NCBI GenBank assembly: GCA_963971225.1
Contig: OZ020268.1
Coordinates: forward strand, 36,233,848-36,297,847
Origin: Melieria omissa
Lineage: Eukaryota > Arthropoda > Insecta > Diptera > Ulidiidae
Reading direction: 5' to 3'
DNA length: 64,000 nucleotides
Below, one piece after another: positions 57,440 through 64,000 of the stretch; the first letter of the stretch is position 1, and the number at the start of each line of letters is the position of its first letter. The notes beneath the pieces were generated by a model. That model was given only the letters and a program-made list of their open reading frames with translations. It was not told where the DNA came from and made no database searches. The position numbers and the translations under genes are program-made.

Positions 57440-57502
57440 ACAGATTGTTTCAAGTGGTATTGGGTTCAAAAGTTACCCGCTTAATAAAATTCTGTGTGCC
57501 CC
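57440..57502. mobile_element. CCAGTGG-type MITE fragment
   Basis: TTTCAAGTGGTATTGGGTTC and AAATTCTGTGTGCCCC match internal and end blocks of the family seen at 34949 and 38584. The termini are eroded. Confidence 0.4.
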
Positions 57503-59452
57503 AAAGTACATAATTATTATTGTTATTTTACATTATAATGCATAATGTTTATTGCTTGAATCTAATGACTCATTCTATGTTCTTTTCTAATAATCTTCAA
57601 ACTTAGAGACGTGTAAATGTTTTCTAATAAAAATAATTTAGGAATCCAATCTAAGGATCTGCGCTTACAAAAAACAATTTTTTTTGTTAATTTTGTAATC
57701 CAACGAATGCAACTGACAGCACATAACTCACATAATTGAACGTTGGTTGTCTGTACGGACATGTGCACATCGCGATAATATCGATTGGGAATCGCTGAAT
57801 TGCAATTTCATTCAAAATTGCATTCGGCCAAAAAGCGAGACAGCAACGTGCGATTTCGAATGTTGTGGCTTGTTGGCTGTTTGTTTGATTGCTTGGTTGC
57901 TGGGCGTTTGTTGCGTCTGCTGTGGGGTCTGTCGGTGTCTGCGGCTTGAAGTTGTGGTTAGCTCGCTGTCGGGCGTCTCCTGTTTCCGTGAGCAACCATA
58001 ATGGATTAACGCAAGTGAAATAAATTGCCTCGTTGATGGCTATCAATGCGTTAATTGATTGTTTTGCTGCGTCATCATTATCAGCACAAAGTACTGAATT
58101 GTTCTTTTTTCGTTCGTTCGTTCATTCGTTTGCTCTTTGCTCCGTGGCCGCCTGTGTAGCTCCCCTCAGCGGTATGGTTTTCAATTTTTTTTTCGTATCT
58201 TAATCTTTCGTTTCTTAATCTACAAAAGCTACGAACATAGCACGCACGATGTGCACTCACAACAACAACTGCTGCCCACCCGCAGCAAACCAACAAAACA
58301 GCAAATTCCTTGCTCCATGGGAGAAAATAGAAAAAAAAATTCAACAAATAAAAACGCAAAAGACAAAGCGGCTGAGAAGCGTAGCAAAACCACAAAGGAG
58401 CAGCGCCGCAGAACAAAAGACATGTTAAAGCTTCAATTTGCGCTGTCTGCGTGATTACTTGCGCATGTAATGTGCATGTCTATCGGTGAGTATGTGTGTG
58501 TGTTGAGTGTCTATGTGTGTGCGCTCGTTGAGCACATTTTGCTTATAGGAATTATTGTGTTGTGTTGTGCTGTGCTGTGTAGTTCTTTTCCCTTTCCCAA
58601 TGCCTGTTGGTTGCTTTCTGTTAGTTCCTTTTTGTTGTTGTTGCTGTCGCTGCCGCTGCGCCGTCAGCTTTGCCGACAACAAAGGACTTTCTCAACTCTC
58701 GCCTAAAAACGTCTGAAACGTCTGAAATGTCTGTAGTCCATGTCAGTTGCGGTGCACTCGACACGCCAAAGAACAAAACGCCAGCAACACCAGCTTTTCC
58801 AACCAGCCGAACGGCGCAAAATGGCTCGAACGATGCTGAAAGTGCTTTTCAAAGTTGAGATTATGAGTGCGTTCTGCATTTGGAAACAAAGGAAGCCACG
58901 AGCGCACGAACAACTATTGAGCTGGCTCAAGTGGTATTCATGTGAACTTTGGAGAATGTCATTGCGGCGAACTACGATTACACAATGAAATACACGAACA
59001 AAATAATAAAAATTTCAAAAACATAAATATCAGCAAAAAAGAAAACCAGGATATGCTTGAAATACAAAGTCGAATTGGTGCAATTCGCGCAATTCGACGA
59101 TAGCTTAAACTAGTAAGTCGAACTGAATCTAATGGTTTTATAATTTTGTTATTTGGAAGGTGAATTGTTATGACTTCTTTGCCATAAATCTGTGACTTAA
59201 CGTAGTACCGGAAAAAAATTGTCTAATCTTGGTGGCCATTCCACATTGCCTCATCTGGAATGAACGCAATCTGGAAGTGTTTTTTTAACAAGTTCTATGT
59301 AGGATCCAATGTTTGGTACGTTATGCAGTCCTATGGAAACCAAATATGGTCCAGGCTTATTTCGTCTAACTGAAGCCATTATGACAGAATGCACAATTCG
59401 AATGTTATCACAGTCACCCGAACTTGGACATAACTACTGGAAACCCAAAACC
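57503..59452. other. Spacer with simple sequence, no gene recognised
   Basis: Includes TG- and TTG-rich stretches (58480-58570, 58628-58645) and a GTTC run near 58111-58130. No supported coding sequence. Confidence 0.4.
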
Positions 59453-60412
59453 CAATAGCTCTTGAACTAGAAGTGCAAAACGCCTTAAACTTGGCACTGT
59501 TGATGGACATTTTTAACGCTTATAACTTCTTAACTTAGTATTCAAGTAAGTTGTCTCAAATATGAATCGAAAGTCCTCGCTATCCCAAACCAAAAGTAAG
59601 AAAAGTTAATAAATACGTTAAATTTTAAACGCCTGTAGTTTCTAAGCTCGAACAGATAAAAGCCTAAAACTTTTGGTAGTAACTTTTAATACATTTTACT
59701 TCTAAACTTTAATAGTCAGGGATCTTAAGTTTGTCGAGTATGGCGAGATTTCTAAAATGAGTCGAAAAGTAGAAAAAATCAGCATAGCAAGCAAAGTGTA
59801 GTATGGCAAGTTTGCTGGTAAAAGTATTCATTTTTCAGAAATGGGTTGAAAATCCTAGCTTTCCCAAAACTAGGAAAAGTCTGTAGATATTTAACTTGTG
59901 ACCTTTAAAAGTTAAAGATTGATAGTGAAAGTTTTTAGCTTTCTGTAAATGGAACGAAATTCCTCACTATCCCAACAAAAAATTAGGAAATGTCAGTAGA
60001 TCAACTTTAAGCGCTTTATAGCTTCTGAACTGAAAATAATAGGAACCTAAAACTTTACAGCTTTGATAGTAACTTTGAACACTTTGCGTGCGTGCGAATG
60101 TTTTTACAAGGTTGGAAGGGACCTACAGTTTTATGTCGATTCCGAACGGCGAGTTGGGAGCTTTTTCATAGGCAATTTTATTCTCAGAGGTTTGCCATTT
60201 CCTGCTGAGAGGACAGCCGCCGAAATATAAAAAATAAAAAATTTTCAGCTTTCGAAAATAGTTTTAGATTCTTAGCTATCCCAACCAAAAGTAGTAGTAG
60301 ATAAACTTTGAACGCCTGTAGCTTCTCAACTAAAAGAGATAGAAGCCTAGAACTTAGCAGCTTTGATGCAACTTTGTACATCTGTTACTTCCAAACTAAA
60401 AGGATTACTTAA
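59453..60412 (+). repeat. Clustered diverged repeats of the TAGCTTCT family
   Basis: The motif [TA]AGCTTCT.AACT (or close variants) recurs near 59455, 59520, 59632, 60020 and 60318. It is followed by AAAGAGATAGAAGCCTA- and CAGCTTTGATAGTAACTTT-type blocks and preceded by CGCTATCCCAACCAAAAGTA. Units are about 190-250 bp but unevenly spaced. A SINE-like fragment at 60088-60232 interrupts the last two. A further copy lies alone at 47640-47830. Confidence 0.7.
60088..60232 (-). mobile_element. SINE-like fragment within the TAGCTTCT repeats
   Basis: Shares GACCTACAGTTT, CCGAACGGC and a GAGGTTTGCCATT-type block with the family seen at 22985-23205, but the tRNA-like head is missing. It separates two halves of a repeat unit, so it inserted after that repeat existed. 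Confidence 0.5.
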
Positions 60413-63004
60413 CACTGACGAGAGGAGGAAGATTGCGAAAGTTATTTTCGAGTCCCACATTTTATTGTTGTATGTACATATTTTGATCTTTTAGAGAAGA
60501 AAGGCCTTAGGTATAGTGATTTTGTTTTGACAGCCTCAATTCTTTCGCTTCACATTTTGCGGGTTAAGGATCGTTCTCAAAAATATACCAAAACAAAAAA
60601 ATAAAAAAAAAAAAAACAAAAGTTCAAATGCGAAACATATCCTTTAGTGATCATTCTAGGGTTGACCCTTTTGCTGTTTTGTTGTCATATGGCAACATGC
60701 TACTTTGTGGACCTTTGAACAGTCTATTGGTTCAAGAAGAAATTTTTTGGTTAGTTCTTAAAATAGTTTGAAGTTTTGGGAATAATACGAAATTAACCAA
60801 ATGAATATTTAAATTTAATAAATAGAAGAACAAGGAAAGAATAAGCACAAAAAAGAAAAGATTTCTTATTTAATTTTTACTTCAATTCAGATACATTTTA
60901 AAACGAATTTAGCTAAAGTGAAAAAAGAAATAATCTATTTTTAGTTGTGTGTAAAAATGTTTATGTTGTAGAAGCTAATTATTACACCAACAACAATATG
61001 ATTGCTGTCATAAGACGACACTCTACAAAATAGAGTCCGGTAATACAAATTTAAGAAAATTATTATGGAATTTTCTTGACACAACCACACAGAAGACTAA
61101 ATCGATAAATTAAAAAATTTAGTTTTCCTCAGTAAAAAGTTGTAGATAAAGGGTTAAGTAACGTTTTCACTAGATTTTCAAAATAATAAAATGTAACAAA
61201 ATTTAATTTTTGATAATTCTTAATTTCATCCCATTTATTTAAAAAACAAAAGCTGTGGCAAAAGGGTAAAATATACTTTCCACTCAATTTTGAAAAGCAA
61301 GAAAATCAAATCCATTTAAAAACAGTTTAAATTTCATTCCATTTATTTAGTCGTGCGTTATTTTATCACAACACTTTCCAACTTGCTCAACTCACTGGAC
61401 AACACACGTAGAGTTACCCCGATACGCACTTCCCCTCTTAGCAGAAGAGCATCCTTAAAGTTGATTCAGACCGAATACGAAACGCCTTAGGGAGGAGCTG
61501 ATGCCGTTTAAACTCAAACAGTATGTCGAATGTGTGTGTGCACGTACACACTCAGTCGCAATTATGGGGCACCCACAACACCCACAAACACACACACACG
61601 CACAGCCACGACGATGCCGCAAATAAGTCAAGCATAATCGCATTACTTCCACACGATTGGTGTTTATTGATAAATTGCGCCACAAATAATATTTTGATAG
61701 CATCAATTAATACCCACACAACAAGAACAGCCACTCACACCCACACATACACCAACACAGTACAATAGAGCGCGCGCATAATAAAAACATCAACGTCAAT
61801 GAAAGTCAAATATTTAATGCGAATAGTATTGCGCTGATCTTGCCGTCGGGCGCGCGCCTCTGTCTCACTGTCGCCGGCCCGTGTGTGCATGAGGTGTAAA
61901 TCCGATTCGTTCCGACTCAGTCCACACAACCAATGAGCTGTCACTGGCGGCGAGACCGCACTTTCGTGGACCCGCTTCATGCATTCGCCACACTACGTCA
62001 GCACACTTTCGTTCGGCTAAACTATTCTCTGTGGCGCGCGGGCGCGGGTGCGGGTGCGGGCACTCGCTGGCAGCATGTGTTTTCATTTTCCTCACAATTG
62101 ATTGGTAATCTCAGTAAACAGGATTTTCAACCCACACACACACACACACATACACACATGGAGTTTCTTCCTGCTTAACCAAAAAGCTACGCTGCGTGTG
62201 TGCACATTTGTTCTGTCGCTGCTTTGACTCGTGCCACACACTCACTCACTCACTCAACGCTCGGATTTTCATGTTAACACTAATTTTTTGTGGCTTCTCG
62301 CTTTCTATGCTTCCGTGCTCCCACACTCGGTGTTCATCGTTTTCGTGCGACTCCCTTCAGGGCTGTCGCTGTCAATGCCGCCCATCATCAATCGGCAATC
62401 AGTGGTTTCTGATTTGTTTGCCAACACATTGATTAGTCTTAATTGATGTTAACAACCCAGTTTGACTTTTGGATAAACACAAAAAGTAAATAAACGACGC
62501 TCACCTGCGCTCGCCTGTGTGCACATTGATTGTTGTCGTTATCCTTGCTGCTGTTGTTGTTGTTGTTGATTGTGCCCTTATCGTCTTGTACGGTGCGGTG
62601 CGTGCTTTGTTTGCATATCAGCCTAATAATAGATAAGCCGCTTTTTGTCACTTTGTGGCTATTTGTCGGTACTGCGTTTCGTTCTGTTCTCCGTTCAGTT
62701 TTGGTAAAGGATAAGACGGTGTAAGTAGGCGCGGAAAGCCGTGGAGCGAGTACATTAGTCAATGCATTATATATTCCATATTTGAAATGGCCTTGAAATC
62801 GTTTTTAAATGATTAAACAAAACATTTTTGATATTGTTTAGTGTTTACGTTCAACAAAAGTAAACTTTGGAAATTTTCCAGTACAACTTTAACACTTTTT
62901 TACAAAATTGAAATTTTAGGGAAATAAGGGCAAAAAACAAAAATATCCAAGACTACCAATATTTGTGAATTAATCTAAAGAGCAATATGCTTATTCTTGA
63001 TATT
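60413..63004. other. Spacer, no gene recognised
   Basis: AT-rich to 61370, then CA-rich patches (61580-61605, 61735-61760, 62134-62157). Frames on both strands are short and compositional. A TTG run lies at 62545-62568. Confidence 0.4.
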
Positions 63005-63304
63005 TGTTTTATTTTATTTTATTTCACTTAAATTTGTTTTATTTTATTTTATTTTATTTTATTTTATTTTATTTTATTTTATTTTATTTTATTTTATTTT
63101 ATTTTATTTTATTTTATTCTATTTTATTTTATTTTATTTTATTTTATTTTATTTTATTTTATTTTATTTTATTTTATTTTATTTTATTTTATTTTATTTT
63201 ATTTTATTTTATTTTATTTTATTTTATTTTATTTTATTTTATTTTATTTTATTTTATTTTATTGTATTTTATTTTGTTTTATTTTATTTTATTCTATTTT
63301 ATTT
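63005..63304. repeat. TTTTA pentanucleotide array
   Basis: About 300 bp of nearly perfect TTTTA units with rare substitutions (for example at 63119, 63263, 63275 and 63294). Because the unit is 5 bp, all plus-strand phases stay open and give FILFY-type frames (62997-63441), which are not genes. Confidence 0.97.
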
Positions 63305-63329
63305 TAGACATTAGACATTTAGTGCCCCG

Positions 63330-64000
63330 AACAAAATTTAAGAGTACTAAGAGCTCCTTAGATTTATTCGCAAATCAGTTAGATTCCTTAAAAAACCAAG
63401 ATATACTCAGATTTTTTGCTGATAAATTAAAATTTCCTTAAGAATATTGCCCTAGAAACAAAGATTTTCTTAGAAATCCTCTCCTTAGAATTTGAGTTTT
63501 CCTTAGATAACTGGATTTCCTCTGAAATTTGGAAACTTCTCCGTTTGGTTTGTAAATCGGTTTTGCAGATTCTTTACAAGTCTTGAATTTACTGAAATTT
63601 TTTTCTTATCAATTAAGATTTCCTAAGAAAACTTTCCCTAGAATTATAGATTTCCTTAGAAATCCCCTCCTTAGAAATTGAGTTTTCCTTAGAAATCTGG
63701 ATTTCCTCTTAAATCTGTTAACTCCTCAGATTGGTTTGTAGATCGGGTTCGGAGATTCTTTACAAATCTTGAGTTTACTGAAATTGTTTCTTATAAATCA
63801 AGATTTCTTAAGAAATCTTTCCCTAGAATTATAAATTTCGTTCGTAACCCTTTCCTTAGATATTTAGTTCTTCTTAGAAATCTGTATTTCCTCTGAAATC
63901 TTAGAACTCCTTAAATTTGTTTACAGATAAGTTTTGCAGATTTTTTACAAATCAAAATTTCCTTAGAAATCATTCCCTAGAAACATTGTTTTTCTTAGAA
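63330..64000 (+). repeat. 186-bp satellite-like array, open at the window end
   Basis: About three and a half copies with anchors CTCCTTAGAA at 63481 and 63667 and TTCCTTAGAT at 63852, giving periods of 186 and 185 bp. Each copy is itself rich in CCTTAGAAAT-type motifs spaced about 18-25 bp apart, suggesting growth from a short ancestor. The array continues beyond 64000, so its length is unknown. Confidence 0.85.

Noticed and set aside
62997..63441. 105- and 145-codon FILFY-rich frames
   Set aside because: They translate the TTTTA pentanucleotide array, which lacks stops in every plus-strand phase.

Overview
The window is insect DNA, most likely from a brachyceran fly. A true fruit fly (Tephritidae) would fit, but family cannot be settled from this sequence. 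The grounds are: AT-rich DNA with many CAA/CAG/TTG and CA/GT microsatellites; BEL/Pao, R1-clade, jockey-like, mariner and Tc1 elements typical of Diptera; and no compact bacterial gene layout. I found no host protein-coding gene that I can defend. The only long open frames belong to transposable elements, so the window reads as intergenic or intronic DNA filled with elements of different ages.

The two main features are apparently intact retrotransposons on the minus strand. (1) A complete 8,034-bp BEL/Pao LTR retrotransposon (10204-18237) has two identical 371-bp LTRs, a 5-bp target duplication (TAAGG), a primer-binding site matching tRNA-Tyr, an uninterrupted Gag-Pol frame (11444-16810) and an unusual second ORF (10805-11395) where an envelope gene might sit. 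That ORF is a shortened duplicate of the element's own zinc-knuckle/protease region with an altered protease active site. The DNA just beyond its right LTR contains a decayed Tc1-like transposase. (2) A probably full-length R1-clade LINE (49685-54990) has intact, ATGA-overlapping ORF1 and ORF2 and a 41-nt poly(A) tail. It lies between CA/TG-rich flanks.

Relics from left to right: an RNase H-bearing LINE (2881-about 4650) with YADD changed to YADE; a mariner C-terminus (5650-5925); a TTAA-type MITE (8493-8743) nested in a larger inverted-repeat unit; the BEL in its Tc1 context; a SINE-like relic (22985-23205); a jockey-like LINE 3' end (34031-34345); copies of a CCAGTGG-ended MITE; a long imperfect hairpin (35315-35650); another LINE fragment; a second TTAA MITE (38963-39271); a 386-bp gypsy-type solo LTR (39460-39845); and mariner relics at 46148-46800 and 55853-56042.

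Tandem repeats are the third component: a TTTA-rich tract (4735-5395), a roughly 145-bp array with dimeric higher-order structure (23270-24130), 16-bp and 28-bp minisatellites (29650-30055), a 330-bp triplicate (42738-43705), a GAAT array (47917-48452), a family at 47640 and 59453-60412, a TTTTA array (63005-63304), and a 186-bp satellite-like array running off the right end. The remaining gaps hold AT-rich or microsatellite-rich DNA in which I see no gene.
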